Assembly: GCA_963665395.2 (NCBI GenBank)
Contig: OY762251.1
Span: forward strand, 930,001-994,000
Length of the DNA stretch: 64,000 nucleotides
Direction: 5' to 3'
Source: Bin87 sp963665395
Lineage (GTDB): Bacteria; Chloroflexota; Dehalococcoidia; Lucifugimonadales; UBA3495
In this document: one piece after another, positions 34,894-43,353 of the stretch
How positions within the stretch are numbered: position 1 is the first letter of the stretch
Layout: each line of letters opens with the position of its first letter
The notes under the pieces: model-generated
What the model was told of the DNA's origin: nothing
The model's database searches: none
Seen by the model: only the letters and a program-made list of their open reading frames with translations
Position numbers and translations under genes: made by a program

Positions 34894-35412
34894 TCACGGT
34901 GGGGGCGAGTGCCCCCACCACTTCACTCCGTCCTTATCGTCAACGTCACTCAGCAACCGCCGAACCGTCACGCCATCCGTCGCCGGCACAACCTGCTCCG
35001 GCGCAATCTCGCCCAGCGGAACCAGCGTGAAAGCCCGCTGATGCAAGCGTGGGTGGGGAATCTGCAAGTCCGGCGTTGCCAGGTTCACTACCTGGTCGCC
35101 GTAGAGCAGGATGTCAACGTCAATCAAACGTGGCCCCCAACGGTACGATTCGGTACGCCCGACTCGTTGCTCTACCGATTGGCATACTGACAGCAAATCG
35201 GCAGGTCTCAGCCTCGTCTCGAACCCGGCGGCCAGGTTGAGAAAAGCCGGCTGGTCGGTTACGCCCCACGGCTCGGTTTCGTACACCGACGAGCAGGACA
35301 CCCGCGTCATCCCCGGCGTGGCCTCCAGCAGTGCCAGGGCATCCGTCAACGCCGCCATGCGGTCGCCCAGGTTGCCGCCCAGGCCCAGGTAGGCGATTAC
35401 CGGCCCGGCCAT
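34894..35412 (-). CDS. folK: 6-hydroxymethyl-7,8-dihydropterin pyrophosphokinase
   Basis: 172 residues of HPPK, which moves pyrophosphate from ATP to hydroxymethyldihydropterin in folate synthesis. Seen are YLGLGGNLGDR at the N-terminus, SSVYETEPWGVTDQPAFLNLA, and the signature WGPRLIDVDILLYGD with both Mg-binding aspartates, then IPHPRLHQRAFTLVPLGEIAP. Its start overlaps the end of folP by 16 bp, forming a folP-folK operon. Confidence 0.94.
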   Translation of the reverse strand: MAGPVIAYLGLGGNLGDRMAALTDALALLEATPGMTRVSCSSVYETEPWGVTDQPAFLNLAAGFETRLRPADLLSVCQSVEQRVGRTESYRWGPRLIDVDILLYGDQVVNLATPDLQIPHPRLHQRAFTLVPLGEIAPEQVVPATDGVTVRRLLSDVDDKDGVKWWGHSPPP

Positions 35413-36275
35413 CCTTCCGGCCTCCAGTCGCGCACGATGGCGTCGGTCATGCGGGCCACCCGTACCATCTCCTTCACGTCGTGCACCCGCACGATGTCGG
35501 CGCCGCCGGCGATGCTCATGGCTACGGCGGCGGCGGTGCCCTCCAGCCGATCATGCTCCGGCAAGCCCAGGACTCGCCCGATGGTGGACTTGCGCGACGT
35601 CCCCAGCAGCAGCGGATACCCCAACGACTGGAGTTCGGGCAGGCGGCGCAGCAATTCCAGGTTGTGATCGGCGGTCTTGCCGAAACCGATGCCGGGGTCA
35701 AGGATGATGTTGCGCTCGGACACGCCGGCGGCCTGAGCGTGGTCGGCGATACGACGCAGGCCGGCGATAACCTCGGGCACCAGGTCGTCATACTCCGCTC
35801 TGCGCTGGTTGTGCATCAGGATGGCGGGAACGTCGGCGTCTGCAATCAACCACGCCATATCGGGGTCGGCCAGCGCGCCCCATACGTCGTTGACGATGGT
35901 CGCGCCGGCGGCGATGGCTTGCCGGGCCACCTCCGCTTTGTAGGTGTCCACGCTGACCGGAATGCTGACGGCCTCGCAAATGGCTTCCAGCGCCGGCAGC
36001 AAGCGCCGCGCCTCCTCTTCCGCCGTGACGGGCGCGCCGCCCGGGCGGGTTGATTCCGCGCCTACGTCGATGAAATCAGCGCCCTCGGCCTCCATGCGCC
36101 GGGCGAGAGCAACGGCGGCGGCAACATCGCCGTTCAGCCCGTCGCCGGAAAACGAGTCAGGGGTCAGGTTGACAATGCCCATGACATAAGTTCGCCGTCC
36201 CCACACCAGTGCGTCGCCGCCGGCGACGGTCAAAGCGGGGCCGTCATGTGCTACGGCTTGCTTGGATGTCGTCAA
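35397..36275 (-). CDS. folP: Dihydropteroate synthase
   Basis: 292 residues, TIM-barrel enzyme joining dihydropterin pyrophosphate to p-aminobenzoate. Diagnostic blocks are MGIVNLTPDSFSGDG, DFIDVGAESTRPGG, IPVSVDTYKAEVA, INDVWGA, and DPGIGFGKTADHNLELLRRL, ending in VRVHDV. About 20 residues before VWGRRTYVMGIVN form a loose N-terminal extension. It is followed by folK in the same operon. Confidence 0.95.
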   Translation of the reverse strand: MTTSKQAVAHDGPALTVAGGDALVWGRRTYVMGIVNLTPDSFSGDGLNGDVAAAVALARRMEAEGADFIDVGAESTRPGGAPVTAEEEARRLLPALEAICEAVSIPVSVDTYKAEVARQAIAAGATIVNDVWGALADPDMAWLIADADVPAILMHNQRRAEYDDLVPEVIAGLRRIADHAQAAGVSERNIILDPGIGFGKTADHNLELLRRLPELQSLGYPLLLGTSRKSTIGRVLGLPEHDRLEGTAAAVAMSIAGGADIVRVHDVKEMVRVARMTDAIVRDWRPEGWPGR

Positions 36276-36389
36276 CGGAATGACCCTCTCATGCTACGCT
36301 TGGGTGTTCAGAGCATTATACTTGCCGTTGTTCATCCTGATTTGCTCCAAAACGGGCCGTTTTGATAGCATTGCCGCCGGAGGCTAACC

Positions 36390-37958
36390 TTGTCCACACA
36401 GCGCGAATCGATCACCGATCCGAACCTTGAAATCCTGTTTCGGCTGGCGGAACAGGCCGAGTTGGGCGGCGGCCAACGCCGCATCGACCAGCAGCACCAG
36501 CGGGGCAAGATGACCGCCCTGGAACGGCTCAATACCTTGATGGACGAGGGCACCTTCCAGGAAATCGACCGCTTCGTGACCCATCGCACCACCGATTTCG
36601 GTTTGGCCGACCGCACCTTCCTGGGCGACGCCGTGGTGACCGGCTACGGCAACATCGACGGCCGGCAGGTGTTCGCCTATGCCCAGGACTTCACCGTGTT
36701 CGGCGGCTCGCTGTCCGAGGTGGTAGGGCAGAAAATCTGCAAGGTGATGGACCTGGCCGCCAAGACGGGCTGCCCGATGATCGGCATCTGCGATTCCGGC
36801 GGGGCGCGCATCCAGGAAGGGGCGCTCAGTTTGGCCGCCTACGGCGACATTTTCCTGCGCAACACCATGTATTCCGGCGTGGTGCCGCAAATATCGGTGA
36901 TTATGGGGCCGTCCGCCGGCGGGGCGGTTTATTCACCGGCCATCACCGATTTCATCTTCATGGTGCGCGGAACCGGGCAAATGTACATCACCGGCCCGGA
37001 CGTGGTGCGGGCGGTAACCGGCGAGGACGTGACCCACGAGCAGCTGGGGGGAGCGGACGCCCACGCCTCCCGCAGCGGCGTGGCCCACTTCGTGTATGAC
37101 TCCGAGGAAGAGTGCCTGGAAGAACTGCGGCGGCTCATCGGTTTCCTGCCGTTGAACAACCTGGACGACCCGCCCGGCTATCGTACCGCCGACCCGGTTG
37201 AACGTACCGACGAGGCGCTCCGCACAATCGTTCCGCCGGAACCGAACCGGCCCTACGACATCCGGGAAATCATCTACCACATCATCGACGACGAGGACTT
37301 CATGGAAGTCCAGGCCGGCTACGCGCCCAATGTGGTGGTGGGCTTCGGGCGCATGGCGGGCCGGACGGTAGGGTTGGTGGGCAATCAGCCGGCCTACCTG
37401 GCCGGCGTGCTGGACATCAACGCATCGGCCAAGGCCGCCCGTTTCGTGCGTTTCTGCGACTGCTTCAACGTGCCCTTGGTAACGCTGGTGGACGTGCCGG
37501 GGTTCATGCCGGGCACGGAGCAGGAATACGGCGGCATCATCCGGCACGGGGCCAAGCTCATCTACGCCTACGCCGAGGCCACGGTGCCCAAGGTGGCGCT
37601 TATCACCCGCAAAGCCTACGGCGGCGCTTACATCGTGATGAGCAGCAAGCACCTGCGCTCCGACGTCAACCTGGCCTGGCCGTCCGCCGAAATCGCCGTG
37701 ATGGGGCCGGACGGGGCGGTGAACATCATCTACCGGGAGGAAATCGGCAACGCCGACGACCCCGACGCCCGGCGCGCCGAACTCATCGCCGACTACCAGG
37801 AGCGGTTCACCAACCCCTACGTCGCCGCCAACCGGGGCTACCTGGACGACGTGATTGACCCGGCGGCCACGCGGCCCACCGTCATCCGCGCCCTGGAGAT
37901 GCTGCAAAACAAGCGGGATACCATGCCGGCCAAAAAGCACGGCAACATCCCGCTATAA
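36390..37958 (+). CDS. Acyl-CoA carboxylase carboxyltransferase (PccB/MmdA-like)
   Basis: 522 residues with two crotonase-fold halves, as in the beta subunit of propionyl-CoA carboxylase or the alpha subunit of methylmalonyl-CoA decarboxylase. Seen are GGQRRIDQQHQRGKMTALERL, YAQDFTVFGGSLSEVVGQKICKVMDLA, the oxyanion region CDSGGARIQEG and GPSAGGAVYSPA, and in the second half VDVPGFMPGTEQE and GGAYIVMSSKHL. It moves carboxyl groups between biotin and an acyl-CoA. No biotin carboxylase or carrier gene is adjacent. The start is TTG with a weak GGAGG upstream. Confidence 0.92.
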   Translation: MSTQRESITDPNLEILFRLAEQAELGGGQRRIDQQHQRGKMTALERLNTLMDEGTFQEIDRFVTHRTTDFGLADRTFLGDAVVTGYGNIDGRQVFAYAQDFTVFGGSLSEVVGQKICKVMDLAAKTGCPMIGICDSGGARIQEGALSLAAYGDIFLRNTMYSGVVPQISVIMGPSAGGAVYSPAITDFIFMVRGTGQMYITGPDVVRAVTGEDVTHEQLGGADAHASRSGVAHFVYDSEEECLEELRRLIGFLPLNNLDDPPGYRTADPVERTDEALRTIVPPEPNRPYDIREIIYHIIDDEDFMEVQAGYAPNVVVGFGRMAGRTVGLVGNQPAYLAGVLDINASAKAARFVRFCDCFNVPLVTLVDVPGFMPGTEQEYGGIIRHGAKLIYAYAEATVPKVALITRKAYGGAYIVMSSKHLRSDVNLAWPSAEIAVMGPDGAVNIIYREEIGNADDPDARRAELIADYQERFTNPYVAANRGYLDDVIDPAATRPTVIRALEMLQNKRDTMPAKKHGNIPL

Positions 37959-37968
37959 TGATGGCATA

Positions 37969-38548
37969 ATGGCACGGGAGCGAGACAATGGGCAAGGGTG
38001 GATTGGAATACCCCAGGACGATTGCAAAGTCGATGAATACCCTGATTCCGCTCATCCTGAGCTTGTCGAAGGATGGCTTGACCGGAGCGTAGCATGGTTC
38101 GACAGGCTCACCATGAGCGGATGAAAAGGACTTTGCAATCGTCCTGGGAATACCCAGCGTGCCGCCCCGGCGGGCGGGACAGGCGTTTGCCTCGTTTTAC
38201 AGTGCGATAGTGTTGGCAATCACAATTGACGTGCTGCTGATTAGGCATAATCACAGCCCGGAGACGTGGCAACTGACCGCAGAAATGGTCTTTGACGACG
38301 GCGGCCAAATCGTGGCCTGGGCGCTGGCGGCGACCTGGCCGATTATGGAGGCGATGAGAATGGTACTGGCATCACTCTGGCAAGAACGGACACGGCGCCA
38401 AGCTCGCGAGGAAGGCATCGCAATTGGCGAAGAGCGCAGCAACCGGCGCTGGCGGGAATGGGTTCGGCGTCGGGAGCAAGCCGAGGCCAGGGGCGAGCCA
38501 TTCGCCGAACCGATGCCGGATGACGCCGGGGACGGCGTCTCGGCTTAA
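37969..38548 (+). pseudogene. Small membrane-type protein gene interrupted by a MITE
   Basis: The frame ATG GCA CGG GAG... at 37969 codes MARERDNGQGWIGIP and stops being continuous at 38013, exactly where the small element begins. Past the element and the second target copy the same protein resumes at 38156 with SVPPRRAGQAFASFYSAIVLAI. It then has WQLTAEMVFDDGG and a second hydrophobic segment (IVAWALAATWPIMEAM), and a charged C-terminus. Removing 142 bp restores one open frame of about 145 codons. A truncated product could start at GTG 38159. No family is recognised. Confidence 0.75.
38014..38146. mobile_element. MITE, family B copy 2
   Basis: 133 bp with the same perfect 18-bp inverted ends CAGGACGATTGCAAAGTC and the same core as the copy at 20041. 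The 9-bp target GGAATACCC is repeated at 38005-38013 and 38147-38155. It interrupts a small gene. Confidence 0.95.
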
Positions 38549-38566
38549 CTGCCATCGCGGGAATCC

Positions 38567-38867
38567 TGTATTGACGTAATACTGATTGTCCACAATCACG
38601 GGCCAGCGACGTGGCAACTGACTGCGGAGATGGTCTTTGACGACGGCGGCCAAATCGTGGCCTGGGCGCTGGCGGCGACCTGGCCGATTATGGAGGCGAT
38701 GAGAATGGTACTGGCATCACTCTGGCAAGAACGAAAACTTTCGTCAAGCTCGCGCGGAAGTCAACCGACGCTGGCGGGAATGGATCCAGCGCCGGGACCA
38801 AGCCGCGGCGCGGGGCGAACCCTTCAACGAGCCGGCGCCTGACGAGGATAACAACGGTACGGCATAA
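38567..38867 (+). pseudogene. Partial, frameshifted duplicate of the preceding gene
   Basis: The DNA from about 38600 to 38730 nearly repeats 38260-38390 (coding WQLTAEMVFDDGGQIVAWAL...). After the codons for LASLWQER the frame shifts by one and the homologous tail (RQARAEVNRRWREWIQRRDQ, ending in a TAA at 38867) is in another frame. There is no clear start. It is a tandem duplicate that has lost its 5' end and reading frame. Confidence 0.75.
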
Positions 38868-38888
38868 ACGGCGCCGGAAGGGGCGAAC

Positions 38889-39206
38889 ATGATTCTGGAA
38901 GGATTAGTAGAGAAATGGTCAGTCCGTCGAGCGCGCAAGCGTGGATATAAAGCAGGGTGGCGGTTTCTGGACGGGCAAGGCAACCCACCCCCGTATATCA
39001 CCGCTTCGATGGAGGAAATTCTCGATGACTTGGCCCCTCGCAAACTACACATCGGCCTCGGCGTGGCTGATGGCTACTTGTCCTTGGTAACGATTTGTCA
39101 GCGCGAAGCCGGGCAAGAGCGTTGGGTCCGGGCCTGGGTGAACAATTTTCGCAAAGGCTTTCACGACGCCATCGCGGAAGCGGTACAGCCAGCCCTACCT
39201 GCTTAG
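38889..39206 (+). CDS. Hypothetical protein
   Basis: 105 residues, not recognised. It has a basic N-terminus (EKWSVRRARKRGYKAGWRF), a middle with DGQGNPPPYITASMEEILDDLA, and a possible beta-rich end (GVADGYLSLVTICQREAGQERWVRAWVNNF). GGAAGGGG lies 4 nt before the ATG. It sits between the broken membrane-protein genes and a luciferase-like gene, 10 bp from the latter, and may be co-transcribed with it. Confidence 0.6.
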   Translation: MILEGLVEKWSVRRARKRGYKAGWRFLDGQGNPPPYITASMEEILDDLAPRKLHIGLGVADGYLSLVTICQREAGQERWVRAWVNNFRKGFHDAIAEAVQPALPA

Positions 39207-39216
39207 GAGTAACAAT

Positions 39217-40236
39217 ATGCAGTTCGGCGTCTTCTACCAAATCCCCTGCGGCGAGCATCAGACTCCCGCTGACCGCTATGCCGATGTGATGGTGCAGGTG
39301 CAACTGGCTGACCAGTTGGGCTACGACATGGCCTGGCTGGCGGAACTGCATTTCGCCCGTCGCTTTTCCGTGATGCCGGCGCCGTTGCTGATGGCGTCGG
39401 CGCTGTCGCAGACCACCAAGCGCATCATGCTGGGCACGGCGGTCAACCTGCTGCCGCTGCATCACCCGCTGCGCATCGCGGAAGAAGTGGCGACGCTGGA
39501 CGTGCTCTCCGGCGGGCGAGCGGTTTTCGGCATCGGGCGCGGCTCCAATCCCAACCACTACCGTGGTTACGGCATACCCATTGAGGAACGCAACGGCCGG
39601 TTCGTGGAGGGTCTCGACTTGGCCTTGCGGGCCTGGACGGAAGAGGAATTGGACTATCACGGCCAGTTCTACCAGGCCGAGGGCATCCGCCTGGAGCCCA
39701 AGCCTATTCAACAGCCCTATCCGCCGGTGTACGTCGCATCCAACGGCGCCGATACCTTTCCTCTAGTCGGCAGCCTGGGACACAGCATCCTGGTTACGCC
39801 CCTGATTATCACCGTGCAAGGCGTCAGCGACGGGTTGACCAATTATCGGGAAACGCTGGTCAAGCACGGACACGACCCGGCCGGCGTCAAGGTGGTGGTC
39901 AATGTTCCGGTGTATGTGGGCGAAACCGCCGAGGCCGCCAAAGCCGATTTCGCGCCCACCGTCAACAACTACCTTGACACTCTCCGCAGTATGCAGAACA
40001 ACTCGCGGGGTTCCGGCCGCGCCTTCCAGATTGGCTACGACGACCTGTACAACGAGTTGGGCGCCATCGGCACGCCGGACCAGGTAGCCGAGCGGTTGTC
40101 CCGGTTCCGGGAGTTGTACCAGCCCCAGGAGATTATGTGCTGGTTCAACATTGGCGGGATGCTGACCAACGAGGAAGTGAGCCGCTCCATGCGGTTGTTT
40201 GCCGAAGAGGTGATGCCGCGGTTTCGGGATTGGTGA
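39217..40236 (+). CDS. LLM-class flavin-dependent monooxygenase
   Basis: 339 residues of the luciferase-like family (MQFGVFYQIPCGE at the start, DMAWLAELHFARRFS near residue 45, RIMLGTAVNLLPLHHPLRIAEEVATLDVLSGGR, and GIGRGSNPNHY). TAGGAG lies 7 nt before the ATG. It is related to the protein at 20329 but more distant from that at 21583. Its stop codon overlaps the ATG of rarA by one base, an odd pairing with a recombination protein. Confidence 0.9.
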   Translation: MQFGVFYQIPCGEHQTPADRYADVMVQVQLADQLGYDMAWLAELHFARRFSVMPAPLLMASALSQTTKRIMLGTAVNLLPLHHPLRIAEEVATLDVLSGGRAVFGIGRGSNPNHYRGYGIPIEERNGRFVEGLDLALRAWTEEELDYHGQFYQAEGIRLEPKPIQQPYPPVYVASNGADTFPLVGSLGHSILVTPLIITVQGVSDGLTNYRETLVKHGHDPAGVKVVVNVPVYVGETAEAAKADFAPTVNNYLDTLRSMQNNSRGSGRAFQIGYDDLYNELGAIGTPDQVAERLSRFRELYQPQEIMCWFNIGGMLTNEEVSRSMRLFAEEVMPRFRDW

Positions 40237-41594
40237 TGTCCACTCGGAGCGAAACCGGCGGTCTGTTCGAGCACAGTCGGGCGGAGTACGTCCGGGAAAC
40301 CGCCCCGCTGGCCGAGCGGATGCGCCCGTCCACCTTTGACGAGTTCGTGGGGCAGCGTCACATCCTCGCCGAGGACCGGGTGCTGCGCCGGGCGATTGAG
40401 GCCGACCGGGTTCCATCTATCCTGTTCTGGGGACCGCCCGGCTCCGGCAAAACGACGCTGGCGCGGCTCATCGCCAACGTCACCAGCGCCCACTTTGAGC
40501 CGGTCAGCGCGGTGTCGGCCGGCGTCGCCGACCTGCGCAAAGCGGTGGCCGAGGCGCGGGAGCGACAGTCGTTGCACCGGCAGCCCACCATATTGTTTGT
40601 GGACGAGATCCATCGTTTCAACAAGGCCCAGCAGGACGTCATCCTTCCCCACGTGGAGGACGGCACCATCACCTTTATCGGAGCCACCACGGAAAACCCG
40701 TCCTTTGAGGTCAACGCGCCGTTGTTGTCCCGCTGCCGCGTGTTCGCGCTTCTTGCGCTGGACGAGGACGCGATAAAGGACATCGTGGCGCGCGCCCTCA
40801 CCGACGAACTTCGCGGTTTGGGGCCGCTGGCGCTGGAGTTGGCGGACGATGGACTTGCCCATCTGGTCAACATCGCCAACGGCGACGCCCGGGTCGCCCT
40901 GAACGCTCTGGAAATGGCCGCTGTGACCGTAGAACCCGAACCTGACGGGACGCGGCGCATCACCATCGCGGCAATTTCCGACGCCCTGCAACGGCGTGCG
41001 CCGCAGTACGACAAAGCCGGCGACAGCCACTACGACACCATATCGGCGTTCATCAAGTCGGTGCGTGGATCATCCCCCGACGGGGCGCTGTACTGGCTCG
41101 CCCGGATGCTGGAAGCCGGCGAGGATCCTCTGTTCATCGCCCGCCGGCTGGTTATCCTGGCTGCCGAGGACATCGGGCTGGCCAATCCCGGCGCTCTGCC
41201 GGTAGCGGTGGCGGCCCAGCAGGCCGTCCACTTCATCGGCCTGCCCGAAGGACGAATCCCGCTGGCCGAAGCGACGGTGTATCTGGCGACGTCGCCCAAG
41301 AGCAACGCGGCATATCTGGCCCTGGAGCGCGCCCTGGATGATGTGCGCAACCATCCCCAGGACCCGGTGCCGCTGCATCTCCGCAACGCCGTCACCGGGC
41401 TGATGCGCGGCATGGGTTACGGCGCCGGCTACAAGTACAGCCACGATTACGAAGGGCATTTCCAGCCGCAGGAATATCTGCCGCCCAACCTGTCTGGCCG
41501 TCGCTACTACGAGCCATCGGACCAGGGTTCCGAAGCGGCTATAGCGGAGCGGCTCCGCCGCTGGTGGGGCAACGGCGCCCGGTCAGATGCCTGA
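40236..41594 (+). CDS. rarA: Replication-associated recombination protein A (RarA/MgsA AAA+ ATPase)
   Basis: 452 residues. AAA+ motifs in order: RPSTFDEFVGQRHIL, Walker A WGPPGSGKTTLARLIA, Walker B ILFVDEIHRFNKAQQD, sensor 1 GATTENPSFEVN, and the Arg finger region LLSRCRVF. The C-terminal part has the RarA tetramerisation domain (AFIKSVRGSSPDGALYWLARMLEAGEDPLFIARRLVILAAEDIG) and ends PNLSGRRYYEP. It acts at stalled replication forks. The ATG at 40236 shares its A with the upstream TGA. Confidence 0.95.
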   Translation: MSTRSETGGLFEHSRAEYVRETAPLAERMRPSTFDEFVGQRHILAEDRVLRRAIEADRVPSILFWGPPGSGKTTLARLIANVTSAHFEPVSAVSAGVADLRKAVAEARERQSLHRQPTILFVDEIHRFNKAQQDVILPHVEDGTITFIGATTENPSFEVNAPLLSRCRVFALLALDEDAIKDIVARALTDELRGLGPLALELADDGLAHLVNIANGDARVALNALEMAAVTVEPEPDGTRRITIAAISDALQRRAPQYDKAGDSHYDTISAFIKSVRGSSPDGALYWLARMLEAGEDPLFIARRLVILAAEDIGLANPGALPVAVAAQQAVHFIGLPEGRIPLAEATVYLATSPKSNAAYLALERALDDVRNHPQDPVPLHLRNAVTGLMRGMGYGAGYKYSHDYEGHFQPQEYLPPNLSGRRYYEPSDQGSEAAIAERLRRWWGNGARSDA

Positions 41595-42533
41595 AGCCGC
41601 CGCCGTCGGCGAAGTATAGACTTGCACGGGCTGCGAAACTGTAAGGTTGGGCAGGAAGGCCCGGACTATTACTGCCCTCACCTGCCAACCGACAAAGGTA
41701 TGCTGTCCCAGGACGGAAGGCATGAGCCGATCCGGCACCGGCAGTTGAAAAGGCCAGTTGGTTTCCTCGCCGGCGGTCAGCACGGTGGGGCGTTGCAACA
41801 CCTGGAAACTTTCCACCACTCGCGCCTGTTTGCTGCCAGAGCGTTCCCACCGCATTAACTCGACGCGCAACTCCCGGGCCGAGAACGAGCGTTGCGGCCT
41901 TACCGACAAGCTTCCATCCAGCGCGCCGCCGTTGGCAACCCGGCCTGACGACAGCATCAGATCCAGACTGACCCGGCGATGCTCCCGGGTCGCCTGGGGT
42001 TCGTCCGGTAAGCGCTCGCCGCCGAAGCTAGTCCCGTCCGGCCGTGCGAACACGACGATTTCCTGGGTGCATTCTCCGGCTCGTCCGCGGGCCAGATTAG
42101 TCAGCACGCTGTTGCCGGAGGGCATCCAGTCGGCTTCGGTCAATACGGACGCGGAGATTTCCCACGTGATGCGAGCGTGCTTTCCTTTTACGGTGGGCAT
42201 CGCCTGCAAGGGAAGGCGCACTTGAACCGGATACCGCTGGACGACGCCGTTCTCCATGGGGACGTTTTCGGCGAACACGTGATCCACGAAAACCGGCCCC
42301 ATGCCACGCCGGCCGCCGCGGCGGCCGGAGACCATCATCTGGGGCACCGCATCCCGGGCCGAATCGATCCGCAGGATTTCGGTCTGGGTCAACCTTACCA
42401 GGCCCAAAGCGGCGACGAAGGAATCTCGCGGGGTCACCACTACTTCGCCGTCCACCGCATCGCCCGGATACAGTGGCTGATTGGCGACCGACAACGCTAC
42501 GTCGGCGGCAGGGGTTCCAACACGGCGCAACAT
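41583..42533 (-). CDS. Two-beta-sandwich protein, Spo0M/arrestin-like
   Basis: 316 residues made almost wholly of predicted beta strands in two halves, e.g. NQPLYPGDAVDGEVVVTPRDSF near residue 18 and GGALDGSLSVRPQRSFSARELRVELMRWE near residue 200. The pattern of a raised loop followed by strands is that of the arrestin fold seen in bacterial Spo0M-like sporulation-control proteins. No enzymatic motif is visible. It overlaps the end of rarA tail-to-tail by 12 bp. The family call is by shape and should be treated as tentative. Confidence 0.55.
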   Translation of the reverse strand: MLRRVGTPAADVALSVANQPLYPGDAVDGEVVVTPRDSFVAALGLVRLTQTEILRIDSARDAVPQMMVSGRRGGRRGMGPVFVDHVFAENVPMENGVVQRYPVQVRLPLQAMPTVKGKHARITWEISASVLTEADWMPSGNSVLTNLARGRAGECTQEIVVFARPDGTSFGGERLPDEPQATREHRRVSLDLMLSSGRVANGGALDGSLSVRPQRSFSARELRVELMRWERSGSKQARVVESFQVLQRPTVLTAGEETNWPFQLPVPDRLMPSVLGQHTFVGWQVRAVIVRAFLPNLTVSQPVQVYTSPTAAASGI

Positions 42534-42605
42534 CTGGTCAAAAATCCGGTGGAAACTACCTGGGGCGGCTCCAAATCAACTTGGCCGTTCGTTCTGTGCG
42601 GCGCG

Positions 42606-43196
42606 TCAAACCGCTCGGATGGCCGCTATGGCTTCCTCCGCGGAGACTATCTCCGCCTGGCGGTTCAGGATGCGGCCAATGAGGAAGTCATGGACGTCAG
42701 CCTCGCTGTCGGCGCAACAGTCTTCCACGATATACAGGCGGTAATCCCGGTCGGCGGCATAGCGGGTGGTGGACAAAACGACCCCGCTGGTGGCATACCC
42801 CAACAGGATGATGGTGTCGATGTTGTTGCCGGTCAACGCCACGTCCAGCCCGGTGCCGTACAGCGCGTTGACCCGGTGCTTGCCCACTACAACCTCGCCT
42901 TCTCTGGGCCGGACGTCGGGATGGATCAGCGAAACCGGGTCGAATACCGCCGGCTGACCCGAAGCCTTGCGGGCGCTGAAGGTCTTGTTGCGCTCGCTGA
43001 TTTCAGGATACCCAGGCCGGAACACCGTGGCGCAGTAGCAGACCATCATGCCGGCCTGTCGCGCCGCCGCCTGGAGGCCGACGGTTCTGGCGACTACTCC
43101 CCGCTCCACGGCGTGGGGCAGGTTGCCCATGGCCTCGGCGTAGAAATCGGCGATGAGCAGCGCGGTAGTGTCGCGGTTGATGGTGAAGTCTGCCAT
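42606..43196 (-). CDS. Isochorismatase-like hydrolase lacking the catalytic Cys
   Basis: 196 residues of the isochorismatase/cysteine-hydrolase fold: ALLIADFYAEAM with the Asp, the Lys in VVVGKHRVNALYGTGLD, and the cis-peptide region ILLGYATSGVVLSTTRYAADRDYRLYIVEDCCAD. In catalytic members the equivalent segment contains the nucleophile Cys (for example TDVCV). Here it is TSGVV, so the usual thioester chemistry is not possible. A subset of the family has this TSGVVLST form and its activity is unclear. Stands alone, divergent from the NYN gene. Confidence 0.82.
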   Translation of the reverse strand: MADFTINRDTTALLIADFYAEAMGNLPHAVERGVVARTVGLQAAARQAGMMVCYCATVFRPGYPEISERNKTFSARKASGQPAVFDPVSLIHPDVRPREGEVVVGKHRVNALYGTGLDVALTGNNIDTIILLGYATSGVVLSTTRYAADRDYRLYIVEDCCADSEADVHDFLIGRILNRQAEIVSAEEAIAAIRAV

Positions 43197-43227
43197 GGTA
43201 CGCCTCGGTTGCCGGCATTAATTTCGC

Positions 43228-43256
43228 TTGACAGCGCCCCGTCCGGTCGGTAATAT
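43228..43256 (+). promoter_or_regulatory. Strong sigma-70-type promoter of the NYN gene
   Basis: TTGACA at 43228-43233 and TAATAT at 43251-43256 with an ideal 17-bp spacer, leaving a leader of about 90 nt before the ATG. Confidence 0.75.
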
Positions 43257-43309
43257 AACATTGTCCAGCGACCCCCGGATAGTATTAGGGTTGGGGCGTG
43301 GACTACCCT

Positions 43310-43337
43310 GGGGCCTGTTGAGGCCCCTTACTATTTT
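43310..43337 (+). terminator. Leader hairpin resembling an intrinsic terminator
   Basis: GGGGCCT (43310-43316), loop GTTG, AGGCCCC (43321-43327), then TTACTATTTT. It lies between the promoter at 43228 and the start codon at 43354, so it could attenuate transcription of the NYN gene or protect the 5' end. Confidence 0.45.
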
Positions 43338-43353
43338 CCAACGAGGTTGCGTG

